Position numbers and translations under genes: made by a program. A stretch of DNA of 64,000 nucleotides from a virus: positions 1 through 64,000 of the IMG/VR virus record IMGVR_UViG_3300037488_001841; one strand, 5' to 3'. The notes under the pieces were generated by a model, which was not told the origin of the DNA, did no database searches, and saw nothing but the letters and a program-made list of their open reading frames with translations. Below are positions 46,621 to 55,866 of this stretch, one piece after another. Position 1 is the stretch's first letter. The number at the start of each line of letters is the position of its first letter.

Positions 46621-48681
46621 ATGGCGATAATATATAAGGTAGAAAATATAAACCCGGTTATATACAATAACTTCACATTTGTTGATGGTAATGGGGTTAG
46701 TAAATCAATGGATTTATTACCAAATGTATCATATTACATCAATGGTAATAGTGTCATTTCGCCCGCGTTATTTATTACGGTACTTAATTTAGGTAAAGAA
46801 ACTATTAGATACTGTTTCCAAAGTTGTTGTAATAATGACATTATTGATTTTGATGGGAGTAATCAATTCCCATTTAGTACTTACCAAGTTGGCGATACCA
46901 TATATTTTGATCAAGCAATCACATCTTCAAATCCTAATAACTATAAAACAGGTTGTTATGAGTTAATAAGTTTCGGACCCACTAATACACACTCATGTTC
47001 AATAGCCGGATCTGAAAATGTTAGTGTTGTTTCTTTTGAAAGTAACCCATATGATAGTTGTAATAACTGTATTGTTGATCACAGTTGTTGTGTGAGTTAT
47101 ATAGTTACAAACCAATCATCAACGAATGTTAAAACATCAATTGAATTTACTCCTTGTTGTGATGAAACTAAAACATCTCCATATTTCATACCATTCCAAA
47201 CAGGTATATTAGTATGTAGTTCAACAGGTATAAAAGTTTTGGGTGGTGACGTTCAAGTTATAAATAATGGGAATTGTCCTGATTGTCCTGTTATCACAAC
47301 AACAACAACGGGACCTGTAGTAACAACCACAACAACATTTGCTCCTCCAATACCACCAATTGAGCCTCTTAATGAATGTTCTGTAATAACTATTTTCCCT
47401 CTTGGGGTTGAATGTTTTACAGTTGACCCAACAACAAGTGGATCTTTCGATGGTGCGGTCACTTTAGGTATAACGGGAGGGACACCACCATATGAGGTTG
47501 TTTGGGAAAATGGATCATTATCTCAATCGTTAAGTAATATTGGAGTTGGGGAATACAATTCAATTGTTACAGATTATTATGGTGATTTTACTGCATATAC
47601 CACTTGTGTATTAACCGCTGAAACACCGGTTACAACAACTACAACAACTCAAGAACCATTACCATCTTATGAAGATATATGTATAACAATTATTAGAGGT
47701 AACAAACTATTTTCTTACGCTGAATATTACCAATTTGATTTTAATAATTATATCGGAGATTATCCTACTTGGACTAATACAATAGATGGGTTAGATATTG
47801 TGTGGGGCGAAACTAACAATCAATGGGAGGTTTCTGGATGGACTATAGGTCAAATTATTAATACTAATCCGGCAATACCACCACTAAATGGGTGGGATTC
47901 TTTAGGGCCTACATTACCTGATAGAGTATTATCAATAACTGCGGTTTCAGGACTATGTCAATTATTAAGTATGCCTAACTTAACGATACGTGTTAATCAA
48001 CCTGAGTGTGGTTGTGACGGAAGTTTAATCTTAACTCCTTTTGGAGGTACTCCACCTTACACTTTTTCTATTGATGGTGGTACGACTTATGCTGCAACAA
48101 CAATATATAATGATTTATGTCAAGGAACTTATATTGTTTATGTGAAAGATTCTTCAGGATTTACATATAGTGAAACTGTTACTTTATCGGCACCTACATC
48201 ATCGGTTAATTATATTTTAACTATGGCATATTTGGGTGGTAATACATTTGGTGTTAGTATATCTCCTTCATTATCTATTGGGACCACAGTTACTTTTGAT
48301 GTTATACATACTAACACATTTATTGTTGGACCTTTACAGTCAAGTGCAACTTATAATAATACGGTTACATTAAACGTTAATGGGGTTCCGGTTTCTTATA
48401 CTCCACCACCTGTACTAACCCAACTTTCACCGGTACCTCAACAATTCCCTTGTCAAGGATCTTTCCAATACACAACAACAAAACAGTTTACGTGGGTTGG
48501 TTTAAGTATGACGTTTGGTACAATAATAAATGGTTCGTTTACTAATACAATATCGCCTGTTTTACCAACACCACAATGTTTTGTTGCAACTACATCATAT
48601 TATATTTATATAAATAATGTAAGAATAAATAATGATTGTGATACGATAAGAGTTGTTAACCCTAAACCACCAAAAATTTAA
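46621..48681 (+). CDS. Fibre/adhesin with Cys-pair modules and SprB-like repeats
   Basis: The 686-residue protein has N-terminal Cys-pair modules (YCFQSCCNND ... CYELISF ... DSCNNCIVDHSCCVSYIVTN) and a Thr-rich linker near residue 225 (TTTTTGPVVTTTTT). Two SprB-like units follow (VTLGITGGTPPYEVVWENG; ECGCDGSLILTPFGGTPPYT ending VYVKDSSG), with beta-rich C-terminal domains. The CVSYIVTNQS region matches CVQYLLTNNS in the - strand adhesin at 51957, so the modules are shared. It probably is a second fibre or fibre-tip protein and a target for the neighbouring glycosyltransferase. Confidence 0.65.
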   Translation: MAIIYKVENINPVIYNNFTFVDGNGVSKSMDLLPNVSYYINGNSVISPALFITVLNLGKETIRYCFQSCCNNDIIDFDGSNQFPFSTYQVGDTIYFDQAITSSNPNNYKTGCYELISFGPTNTHSCSIAGSENVSVVSFESNPYDSCNNCIVDHSCCVSYIVTNQSSTNVKTSIEFTPCCDETKTSPYFIPFQTGILVCSSTGIKVLGGDVQVINNGNCPDCPVITTTTTGPVVTTTTTFAPPIPPIEPLNECSVITIFPLGVECFTVDPTTSGSFDGAVTLGITGGTPPYEVVWENGSLSQSLSNIGVGEYNSIVTDYYGDFTAYTTCVLTAETPVTTTTTTQEPLPSYEDICITIIRGNKLFSYAEYYQFDFNNYIGDYPTWTNTIDGLDIVWGETNNQWEVSGWTIGQIINTNPAIPPLNGWDSLGPTLPDRVLSITAVSGLCQLLSMPNLTIRVNQPECGCDGSLILTPFGGTPPYTFSIDGGTTYAATTIYNDLCQGTYIVYVKDSSGFTYSETVTLSAPTSSVNYILTMAYLGGNTFGVSISPSLSIGTTVTFDVIHTNTFIVGPLQSSATYNNTVTLNVNGVPVSYTPPPVLTQLSPVPQQFPCQGSFQYTTTKQFTWVGLSMTFGTIINGSFTNTISPVLPTPQCFVATTSYYIYINNVRINNDCDTIRVVNPKPPKI

Positions 48682-48689
48682 TAATTAAC

Positions 48690-48698
48690 TATTTATAT
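48690..48698 (+). promoter_or_regulatory. TATTTATA motif before gene at 48704
   Basis: TATTTATAT ends only 5 bases before the ATG; if it is a -10-type element the mRNA would be nearly leaderless. Confidence 0.4.
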
Positions 48699-48703
48699 AC
48701 AAA

Positions 48704-51238
48704 ATGGCATATATAATAAAAAATACATCAGGACTTGTTAATACTAGAATGACAGATACAGGTAGATTGAAGATGTCTCAGGGCAATTTCAATATATCAT
48801 ATTTCCAAATTGGTGATAGTGAAGTTTCTTACGATAAAGTTTCTAGTACTTATAATCAAGCAAATAGTTTTGTATTAATACCACCATTTGGTAGTCAAAA
48901 TAGTGATGGGATACCAAAATCAAACAAACAAAATGTTAAATATCCATATTATGTTGACGGTAATGCAGGAAACACATATGGTATTCCATATATGGATTCT
49001 ACGGTTGAAAATGTTTTTAACAGAGCGCCATTGAGGGGGTTTTTTACCGGTAATACCACGGCAAGTACAATAACATGGAGTGCATTAACAAGTAGTAATT
49101 ATGTTAAAACATCTAACTATTTGGTTGATCCTTTTTCGTTAAACGGGACTAATGAAATAACATTAATTTATTCTGGTTGTAATACCTCATCATTTGGTTC
49201 ATTTGATGTGGGTGATTTTATTACAATTTATTTTGATGGGTTAGGTTGTCATAATTGTACTTGTACTAATTTACCAACTCCAACACCTACGGCATCACAA
49301 GGATCAACCCCGACACCTACTCCAACACCTTCGGCAACTAGTGGAACTATTAATTGTGCTAGTCCAACTCCAACCCCAACACCTTCAAAAACACAATGTT
49401 TAACCCCAACACCAAGTAGACAATGTCCGGCACCGCCAGATCCTGTTTGTTTAATGGATATGTATAGTTGTTATCCAATATTAACATATAGAATTATTGC
49501 GATTTGTGATAATAAAATAACTTTAGATAGAACTACTCCAAACTTTGGGTTAATTAGTAATGAATGTTGTTTTAGGGCTTTAGTGTATCCTAAAACTATG
49601 ACAGAATTATATGATAGTATAACACCAAGTCCACATTGGGATAATGATGTTATTAACTATGAAACAATATGTGATGTTGATCAGTTTGATGTTAAAATTT
49701 GGAATATGAATATTCCTTGGACTGAAAGTCCTGCGGGTCTAAGATCAACTCAATTTGAGGACTATACTTATTTTGGATCAGTTAATTATATAGGAAGTAA
49801 GGAGTATTTTGGTTATAATTCAAATTCAGGACAAACTTTCTATGTTAATTCAACTTTAAGTGCTGAAACTACTGACACATATTACTACAACTCATTTGAT
49901 GAGGTGGTAAAAGTTGAACCTGAAGAACAAAAAGCGATTGCGATAATACATTATACAAATCAAACGATTGACTTCTTCTATGGTGAGAAATTTGCGTTAG
50001 AACCGTATGATCCATCTAACCCTGACGATACAACAGGGCAAGCAAGAAACTTTAAATTACATATTCCTTGGATTATGTGGCATAAAAATCCTGAATGTTG
50101 TTTTGGAGATACATTTTGGGTAGACCCTCCGGGATTTGATGGTAAGGGATTATTTGAGGTTCATTTTATGGAATCTAATCTTAATAATGACATGAATAAT
50201 CCTGGTTTAAGATATTACCATTTATGGGACACACACCCTAATTCTAATGGATTACCAAGTAGAATAGGTAAAGTTTTCCCTGATAGTCAAACTATTATTA
50301 TTGATGATGAAGAAATTGTTGCGGCAATGTCATATAAGGCAAATCGAAATTGGACATTACCGGCACCTCAAGTATCATTAATAACTCCAAACATATGTGA
50401 TACAACCTCATCTACAATTAATGGTATATTAACAGGTAATAATGAAACTATGTATATTACATATCGTTTAACTAACGAATATGGATTTACTAATTCATTA
50501 CATTCAAATTATTATATAAAAATTACAGGTAATAATAATGATTGTTTCCCTGATACGTCTAAGAACGTTGCAATAAGATTCGGGGGAGAGTTTGGTTGTT
50601 TGGTGGTACCTGGTTATAACCCAACGACTACAACAACAACTTATAGTCCAATTACTACTACTACAACAACATATATTCCTGTAACAACTACAACAACAAT
50701 ATGTCCTACCTGTGACATACCAAATGGATTTTACGCCACAAAATTTGAGGTTTTAGCTCAGAAGGTACCAACAGGAACCAGACCTAACCCATCTAATTGG
50801 AGATTAATTGATTTTACAAATAGTATAAGTGCGGATACAATTAATGGTTATATAACTGAGGATGCTTTAACAGGTACTACATTTATAGTGACGGAAACAT
50901 TATATAATTCGGCACCATATTATAATCTAAATGATTATATTGATTTAACACCACTTGGTAATACAAGTCCGAAGTTAAATTTTGGGGATGAGTATTATTT
51001 TTATGGTGGAATTGAAACAGATATTCAGGCAACAATATATGAAATGATGTATAAAGTTAACTTAAATTATACAGAATTCCAAAATACTTCAAACCCAACA
51101 TGGACTCCTGGCACAAAATCTTACATTACCGAAATTGCATTATTGGACGACAAGAAAGATGTTTTGGTGGTTTCAAAACTACAATCACCGGTGTTAAGAC
51201 AAGGGATACAACAGTTTTTAGTTAAGTTTGATTTATAG
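48704..51238 (+). CDS. Fibre/baseplate-attached adhesin with Thr/Pro linkers
   Basis: The 844-residue protein has an N-terminal region with GLVNTRMTDTGRLKMSQGNF and SYFQIGDSEVSYDK that looks like a virion attachment domain. A Cys-rich and TPTPTP linker section (about residues 180-245) includes CHNCTC and CLTPTPSRQC. A large beta domain follows, then Thr-runs (about 640-666: TTTTTTYSPITTTTTT) and a C-terminal domain ending KFDL. Shares linkers with the + strand fibre at 41907 and - strand adhesin at 51957. Probably a fibre subunit anchored to the baseplate by its N-terminus. Confidence 0.6.
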   Translation: MAYIIKNTSGLVNTRMTDTGRLKMSQGNFNISYFQIGDSEVSYDKVSSTYNQANSFVLIPPFGSQNSDGIPKSNKQNVKYPYYVDGNAGNTYGIPYMDSTVENVFNRAPLRGFFTGNTTASTITWSALTSSNYVKTSNYLVDPFSLNGTNEITLIYSGCNTSSFGSFDVGDFITIYFDGLGCHNCTCTNLPTPTPTASQGSTPTPTPTPSATSGTINCASPTPTPTPSKTQCLTPTPSRQCPAPPDPVCLMDMYSCYPILTYRIIAICDNKITLDRTTPNFGLISNECCFRALVYPKTMTELYDSITPSPHWDNDVINYETICDVDQFDVKIWNMNIPWTESPAGLRSTQFEDYTYFGSVNYIGSKEYFGYNSNSGQTFYVNSTLSAETTDTYYYNSFDEVVKVEPEEQKAIAIIHYTNQTIDFFYGEKFALEPYDPSNPDDTTGQARNFKLHIPWIMWHKNPECCFGDTFWVDPPGFDGKGLFEVHFMESNLNNDMNNPGLRYYHLWDTHPNSNGLPSRIGKVFPDSQTIIIDDEEIVAAMSYKANRNWTLPAPQVSLITPNICDTTSSTINGILTGNNETMYITYRLTNEYGFTNSLHSNYYIKITGNNNDCFPDTSKNVAIRFGGEFGCLVVPGYNPTTTTTTYSPITTTTTTYIPVTTTTTICPTCDIPNGFYATKFEVLAQKVPTGTRPNPSNWRLIDFTNSISADTINGYITEDALTGTTFIVTETLYNSAPYYNLNDYIDLTPLGNTSPKLNFGDEYYFYGGIETDIQATIYEMMYKVNLNYTEFQNTSNPTWTPGTKSYITEIALLDDKKDVLVVSKLQSPVLRQGIQQFLVKFDL

Positions 51239-51292
51239 CAAAAACTTTAGTTTTACATTCGTCCAATTATATTATAATAAAATAATCATTAT

Positions 51293-51901
51293 ATGAGAAC
51301 ACCAATTAAAAACTCACCTAAAGTTTTAGGATTAGATATTTCCACTAAAACCATAGGTTGGGCTCTTTTTGACATAAAAACTCAAGAACTATTAGAATTA
51401 ACTCACGTATCCCCACGACCAAAATCAAAAGATACTGAAGAAAATAAAATGTTAGAATTAATACTTAAATCTGAAATTTTTAAGACAAAATTAGAGGACT
51501 ATAAAAAATTAGGTATTGTTAGTGTTATTATTGAAGAACCACTACTTAATTCAAATAATGTTTATACCATTCAAACCTTATTAAGATTTAACACATTAAT
51601 ATGTAAAACGATTTATGATATTATTGGGATCGTCCCCGAATTCATATCCACATATAATTCAAGAAAGTTTGCGTTCCCTGAATTGGTTAAAGAAAATGAT
51701 AAGAAGAAACACGTACTATTTGGGGGGTTACCAAAAGACATTGATAAGAAAATGGTTATATGGGAACTTGTTGCAAAAAGAGAACCACAGATCCAATGGC
51801 AGTATACTAAAAATCAAACACTTAAGAAAGAAAACTTTGATCAAACCGATGCTTATACCTGTGTATTAGGTTATATGAGAAGTAAAGGAATTTGGGCTTA
51901 A
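51293..51901 (+). CDS. RuvC-like Holliday junction resolvase
   Basis: The 202-residue RNase H-fold nuclease has D15 (VLGLDISTKTIGWAL), a glutamate pair in VIIEEPLLNSNN near residue 82, and a C-terminal FDQTDAYTC that supplies the remaining acidic residues; this is the RuvC catalytic layout. It would cut branched intermediates made by UvsX-driven recombination before packaging, replacing T4 endonuclease VII. It is the last gene of a + strand unit and ends at a hairpin that also receives the converging - strand operon. Confidence 0.8.
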   Translation: MRTPIKNSPKVLGLDISTKTIGWALFDIKTQELLELTHVSPRPKSKDTEENKMLELILKSEIFKTKLEDYKKLGIVSVIIEEPLLNSNNVYTIQTLLRFNTLICKTIYDIIGIVPEFISTYNSRKFAFPELVKENDKKKHVLFGGLPKDIDKKMVIWELVAKREPQIQWQYTKNQTLKKENFDQTDAYTCVLGYMRSKGIWA

Positions 51902-51927
51902 TATCGTTTAATATACCGATAATTTGA

Positions 51928-51958
51928 AATATCGTCTTTATGGACGATATTTTTTTTT
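51928..51958. terminator. Terminator between converging genes
   Basis: A 9-bp perfect stem (51928-51936 with 51943-51951, loop TTTATG) is followed by a run of T's on the + strand. The - strand stop codon at 51957-51959 lies within that tail. It clearly stops the + strand resolvase transcript; its effect on the - strand is less certain because few T's follow there. Confidence 0.82.
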
Positions 51959-53543
51959 ATGGACAAAGTATAACATCAATTATTGTACCTGTTGAATCTA
52001 CTTGTACTGCATAAACTACAACTGCTGGTGCTAATACAGATGATATTGCAATCCATTGATTATTTTGACCTGTTATTGGTAAATTTGATAAAGCATCAAT
52101 TAATGGAATTCCGACAACAGGTAATGAAGTAGATGTAATCCATCCATTACTTGCAAATGATACATAATTACTACAAGCCAATATATCCGTAGACCACCAA
52201 TTTGCTCCACTAGTCCAATTATAACTTGTAATTTGGTTTGTGGATGATGGTGTTGGTGTGTGTGTTGGAGTAGGTGTTGGACTTGGGAAACAAGGGACTC
52301 CCGTTTCACTAACATCTATTGATCCAAGTAACGAATATGGTGTTGATAATGAATTAACAATTATACTCTGATATGCGTTTAATGTTTGAATTGTTGATAA
52401 CCCTGATAAATCAGTGAAAACATATGTTTGATTGTTAATAGGGCTATTATTAGTTAATAAATATTGAACACAAAGAGTATTGTTACAACATACTCCCACA
52501 TTGGTTATTATTGCGGTTCCTATTGAGATTGTTGGCACTGTGGTAGAACAAATGTGAATTACACGATCTCCCCAAGATTGTGCACCTACAGATGATGGTC
52601 TTAAATCAACCAATCTATTATCCGAACAATCATTAAATGTTATAACTGTGTTTTGAGCGGTACCATCAAAATTCGATATAGTGTAAGCATTACATGAACA
52701 CGGTTTTGTTGGTGTTGGGGTCATTGTTGGGGTCATTGTTGGAGTAGAAGTAATAGGAATACAATTTAAGCAACTACCATCACTTGACGGACCATATTCT
52801 GTGGTTATAACAACCTTATCCCCACCACTTATATTATCAACTATTGTTTGGAATATAAAACAAGATGATTTACCATTTATTGTTCCACCATAAACATCTC
52901 CAATAACTAATAAGTTTCCAATGGAGTCAAATAGAGTTTGTGTTGTGTAGTACTCAATACCGGTAAAACAATCCTCAAATTTCTTACTTGTTGCACAAAC
53001 AATAAATCCATCAACGTTATTAAATTTTGCCACCCCATCATAATTACATGGTCTATCAATTGGTGATGAAGGGGTTGGAGTATTAGTAGGTGTTGGAGTT
53101 GGGGTTGGTGAGTATGTATTTGCCGTTACGTTTAATGAAACACCACCACATACATTGGTTGGGGTTGGTGTCATAGTTGGAGTTGGTGTTATAGTTGAGG
53201 TAGGGGTAGGTGTTGGTGTCGGTGGAACATCACAATCAAACTCTGCGTTAAAATCAATATCACAAGGTACTGGTGGTGGTGGAGTTGGTGGACAAGGCCC
53301 ATTAGATAAAATTGATGTGTAGAAATCGGGACAACTACTTGATGTTGGGGTTGGACCAAATAAGAGACAAGGGTCTCCTAAATTAGCCGCTAAACACCAT
53401 CTATTTTCTGTTATTGAATAAAAAACGTAGTAACCATTTGTTGCTCCAGTATAATAATCTAAACTATAGTATTGGCCATCAATGGTATATGTGTCATCAT
53501 ATATTCCCGCATTACTTATACAAATATCTGTACTACAACTCAT
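51957..53543 (-). CDS. Thr/Pro-linked, Cys-rich adhesin on the opposite strand
   Basis: The 528-residue protein alternates short Cys-rich beta modules (CSTDICISNAGIY, CFIFQTIVDN ... GSCLNCIPI, CVQYLLTNNS) with [12 protein letters not shown] linkers. It shares module types with the + strand fibres at 41907, 46621 and 48704, including a ~70-residue CV.Y..TN.S unit. It is the second gene of the only - strand operon, following the small beta protein by one base. It is likely an adhesin or fibre tip. Being on the other strand amid + strand fibre genes, it could be an inserted or inverted cassette. Confidence 0.65.
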   Translation of the reverse strand: MSCSTDICISNAGIYDDTYTIDGQYYSLDYYTGATNGYYVFYSITENRWCLAANLGDPCLLFGPTPTSSSCPDFYTSILSNGPCPPTPPPPVPCDIDFNAEFDCDVPPTPTPTPTSTITPTPTMTPTPTNVCGGVSLNVTANTYSPTPTPTPTNTPTPSSPIDRPCNYDGVAKFNNVDGFIVCATSKKFEDCFTGIEYYTTQTLFDSIGNLLVIGDVYGGTINGKSSCFIFQTIVDNISGGDKVVITTEYGPSSDGSCLNCIPITSTPTMTPTMTPTPTKPCSCNAYTISNFDGTAQNTVITFNDCSDNRLVDLRPSSVGAQSWGDRVIHICSTTVPTISIGTAIITNVGVCCNNTLCVQYLLTNNSPINNQTYVFTDLSGLSTIQTLNAYQSIIVNSLSTPYSLLGSIDVSETGVPCFPSPTPTPTHTPTPSSTNQITSYNWTSGANWWSTDILACSNYVSFASNGWITSTSLPVVGIPLIDALSNLPITGQNNQWIAISSVLAPAVVVYAVQVDSTGTIIDVILCP

Positions 53544-53544
53544 A

Positions 53545-53766
53545 TTATATATTTAAAGTATCTGTTACGATACAATCATTATTATCCACCACTTTTACAA
53601 CAAATTGAGTTAAACTTCCATATACTACCGGAATATTAAAACTATATGGTAAATCAACCGTATTAATGGTTGAAACATAAATACAAGTTGTTATAGGAGA
53701 ATCACACACATAAACATCAAATGGTTGTGCTCCGGTAACATTGTTAATTGTTATATTTGTTGGCAT
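53545..53766 (-). CDS. Small Ig-like beta protein (73 aa)
   Basis: From the ATG whose complement is at 53764-53766 the protein is MPTNITINNVTGAQPFDVYV..., ending VVKVVDNNDCIVTDTLNI, a single beta-sandwich-like unit of the kind seen in the fibre repeats. An upstream in-frame start at 53790 would cover a TATTTATA motif, so the shorter form is preferred. It immediately precedes the adhesin and is probably its partner or anchoring subunit. Confidence 0.55.
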   Translation of the reverse strand: MPTNITINNVTGAQPFDVYVCDSPITTCIYVSTINTVDLPYSFNIPVVYGSLTQFVVKVVDNNDCIVTDTLNI

Positions 53767-53769
53767 ATC

Positions 53770-53777
53770 TATAAATA
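53770..53777 (-). promoter_or_regulatory. TATTTATA motif on the - strand
   Basis: On the - strand this reads TATTTATA and lies 3 bases upstream of the chosen ATG, in the same orientation relative to its gene as the + strand motifs. This is the best evidence that the motif is directional. The short spacing would mean a leaderless mRNA or an additional start further upstream. Confidence 0.42.
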
Positions 53778-53794
53778 TAGAACTTATCAAAAAC

Positions 53795-53823
53795 TTGTGA
53801 AGTTGATATGTTCTTTTATTTTG
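53795..53823 (+). promoter_or_regulatory. Candidate host-like promoter for primase gene
   Basis: TTG (53795-53797), 19 bases, then TATTTTG (53817-53823), one base short of TAnnTTTG, in the 72-base divergent gap, 15 bases before the primase ATG. Confidence 0.33.
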
Positions 53824-53838
53824 TCTATATTACTAAAA

Positions 53839-54738
53839 ATGGATGAAAGCGAAGCAATAGTTGAATTACTTGAGGATCTTTTAGGGGATCATGGATTACA
53901 TTATCCAAATAGGGGACAAATATCCTTTAATTGTCCTGTGTGCGATGAGGGTAGAAATAAACATAACTTAGAAATTAACTATATAAATAATGTTTATAAA
54001 TGTTGGTCGTGTGGTGATGTTGATGGAACTCACGGTTCTTTAGGTAAATTGTTTGATAAGTATGGTAACAGAAAATTAAAAAAATTATTCAATGTATTAA
54101 AACCTGAAACCGTACTACCAAAAAAACGAAGAACAAAAAAATTAACTTTACCTGAAGGATTTACCTTATTTAAAGAATCAAGTCCGGTATATCCTGTGAG
54201 AAGACAGGCGTATAATTACTTAATGAGTAGGGGTATAACCGATGAAATTATTGAAAAGTATAATATTGGTTTTTGTGATCGTGGGGATCATTTAGGTAGA
54301 ATTGTTGTTCCATCGTATAATAGTAATGGAGATTTAAATTATTACATTGCAAGAAGTTGGGATCCAAAAAGTAGATTTAAATATAAAAACCCTGAGGCAG
54401 AAAAAGATAAAATCATCTTCAACGAAAGATTAATTGATTGGGATAAAGACATTTATTTAGTGGAAGGGGTTTTTGATGGGTTCTTCTTAGATAATTCAAT
54501 CCCGATGTTAGGTAAACATATGTCGGAAGTTTTATTTGAGAAAATTTACACAAAGTCAAAAGGTGATATAATTATAACTCTTGATGGTGATGCTTGGGAT
54601 AATGCAGTTAAACTGTATCGTGAGTTAAATGGTGGTGAATTATATGATAGAATAAAAATTGTTCATTTACCATTAGATAAGGATGTTTGTGATTTAAGAG
54701 GAAAAATTGAAGATTTTTTTGTAAAAATTAGGGATTAA
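53839..54738 (+). CDS. DNA primase (gp61/DnaG-like)
   Basis: From the ATG at 53839 the protein is 299 residues; longer in-frame starts overlap the divergent operon and add unlike sequence. The N-terminal zinc finger has C32-x2-C35 and C55-x2-C58 (NCPVC ... KCWSC), and the Toprim core has DIYLVEGVFDGFF and IITLDGDAWDNA. It makes RNA primers for lagging-strand synthesis with the gp41-like helicase. It lies apart from the helicase, heading a second replication/recombination operon. Length is near T4 gp61 (342). Confidence 0.88.
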   Translation: MDESEAIVELLEDLLGDHGLHYPNRGQISFNCPVCDEGRNKHNLEINYINNVYKCWSCGDVDGTHGSLGKLFDKYGNRKLKKLFNVLKPETVLPKKRRTKKLTLPEGFTLFKESSPVYPVRRQAYNYLMSRGITDEIIEKYNIGFCDRGDHLGRIVVPSYNSNGDLNYYIARSWDPKSRFKYKNPEAEKDKIIFNERLIDWDKDIYLVEGVFDGFFLDNSIPMLGKHMSEVLFEKIYTKSKGDIIITLDGDAWDNAVKLYRELNGGELYDRIKIVHLPLDKDVCDLRGKIEDFFVKIRD

Positions 54739-54751
54739 TGAAAAAAAGTAT

Positions 54752-54759
54752 TATCTTTG
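54752..54759 (+). promoter_or_regulatory. Candidate host-type -7 box (TATCTTTG)
   Basis: TATCTTTG fits TAnnTTTG, 19 bases before the exonuclease ATG. A TTTG lies further upstream at 54718-54721, with spacing (about 30) longer than usual. Confidence 0.38.
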
Positions 54760-54778
54760 TTGGATTAAACATATAATT

Positions 54779-55633
54779 ATGGATTTAAAAGAAGTTGCTA
54801 AAGAGATAAGAGAGATTATTTCTCACAAACAAAAAGAACTTAATTTGACTTTTGAGGAAGATTCTCACAAGTATACAATGATAGATGTTGATGGTAAATT
54901 AAGAGACGATTTCCCATCGGTATCAAAAGTTTTAAAATCTTTTTATGAAGAGTTTGACTCTGAAGGTATTTCATATAGAAAGGCAAATGGTGATCCTTAT
55001 GAACAACAACGATTATTGGAAGAGTGGGCGGCCGCTGGTGAATATTCGGTTAACATAGGATCTCGTTCTCACTTCTTCTTAGAAGAACATACCTTAAATG
55101 AATTTGGTCTTGAAAAAGAATTAAGACAACCTGTTTTTAAGTGTGATGCCGAACAAATAGTTAAGAGTGATACTATGATTGTTGCGGGTAAAAATTACAT
55201 TGAGTTACTTAAAGAACGAGGATGTGTATTATTAGATACGGAGATTGTTTTAGGACACCCTGAATTAGGGTATACGGGTCAACCTGATAAGGTTTGGTTA
55301 GTTATTGGTGTTAATGGTCAAGTTGGTATTTTAATTACCGACTGGAAGACAAACAAACCGAAAAACTTTGAGACAAATAAATTTACAAAACAGATGAAAA
55401 AACCATTAACTCATCTACCTGATAATGCTCTTGGTCACTATAAAACTCAATTACCATTATACGGTAAGTTATTACTTAAAATGTTGGAAGGGTCTAAATA
55501 CGAGAATATTCCGTTGTTAGGTTGTATTATTGTTTTGATAACTGAAGAAAGAGAGTATGTTGAACATAGAGTTGATAAAAAGACAATTAATACTATCTTA
55601 GAGATGGATGTTAAACAATATTTGAAAAAATAA
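54779..55633 (+). CDS. PD-(D/E)XK exonuclease (RecB/Cas4-like fold)
   Basis: The 284-residue nuclease has the core GYTGQPDKVWLV (D170) and ILITDWKTNKP (D188-x-K190), with E in LLDTEIVLGHPE just before and a QxxxY-type helix in GHYKTQLPLYGKLL. These residues form a PD-(D/E)XK active site with RecB-family topology. T4-like phages often keep such an exonuclease near primase or gp46/47. It may process DNA ends for recombination. No Cys cluster for an iron-sulfur site is evident. Confidence 0.8.
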   Translation: MDLKEVAKEIREIISHKQKELNLTFEEDSHKYTMIDVDGKLRDDFPSVSKVLKSFYEEFDSEGISYRKANGDPYEQQRLLEEWAAAGEYSVNIGSRSHFFLEEHTLNEFGLEKELRQPVFKCDAEQIVKSDTMIVAGKNYIELLKERGCVLLDTEIVLGHPELGYTGQPDKVWLVIGVNGQVGILITDWKTNKPKNFETNKFTKQMKKPLTHLPDNALGHYKTQLPLYGKLLLKMLEGSKYENIPLLGCIIVLITEEREYVEHRVDKKTINTILEMDVKQYLKK

Positions 55634-55652
55634 ACTTAAAAAAATATATTAA

Positions 55653-55865
55653 ATGGATGATATTTTAAAACCTAGAATTGACCTTAAACAACAACCAACA
55701 ATCACTTGTGAGGATTGTGGATCAAAGTACTTCAAAGAAGTAGTATTATTAAAAAAAGTACCAAAATTATTAACCGGAAGTTCAGAAGATACAATTGTAC
55801 CATTCCCAACATATATGTGTAATTCGTGTGGGTTTGTTAATGAAGACTTCATATTATTTGATTAA
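55653..55865 (+). CDS. Small zinc-ribbon protein (70 aa)
   Basis: The sequence contains C19-x2-C22 and C56-x2-C59 (TCEDCGSKYF ... YMCNSCGFVN), a minimal zinc ribbon, with few other features. Such tiny ribbons in phages often bind nucleic acid or RNA polymerase. It is co-directional with the surrounding genes; the next gene begins one base after its stop. Confidence 0.7.
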   Translation: MDDILKPRIDLKQQPTITCEDCGSKYFKEVVLLKKVPKLLTGSSEDTIVPFPTYMCNSCGFVNEDFILFD

Positions 55866-55866
55866 A

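Noticed and set aside
53725-53838. Longer N-terminus for the primase
   Set aside because: It would overlap the divergent - strand operon and its promoter-like motif and adds a Cys/Ile-rich leader unlike primases; the ATG at 53839 places the zinc finger normally.
51902-53838. Invertible fibre segment with flanking inverted repeats
   Set aside because: I found no inverted repeats at the borders of the - strand operon and no recombinase gene; only linker-internal matches, which are reported separately.
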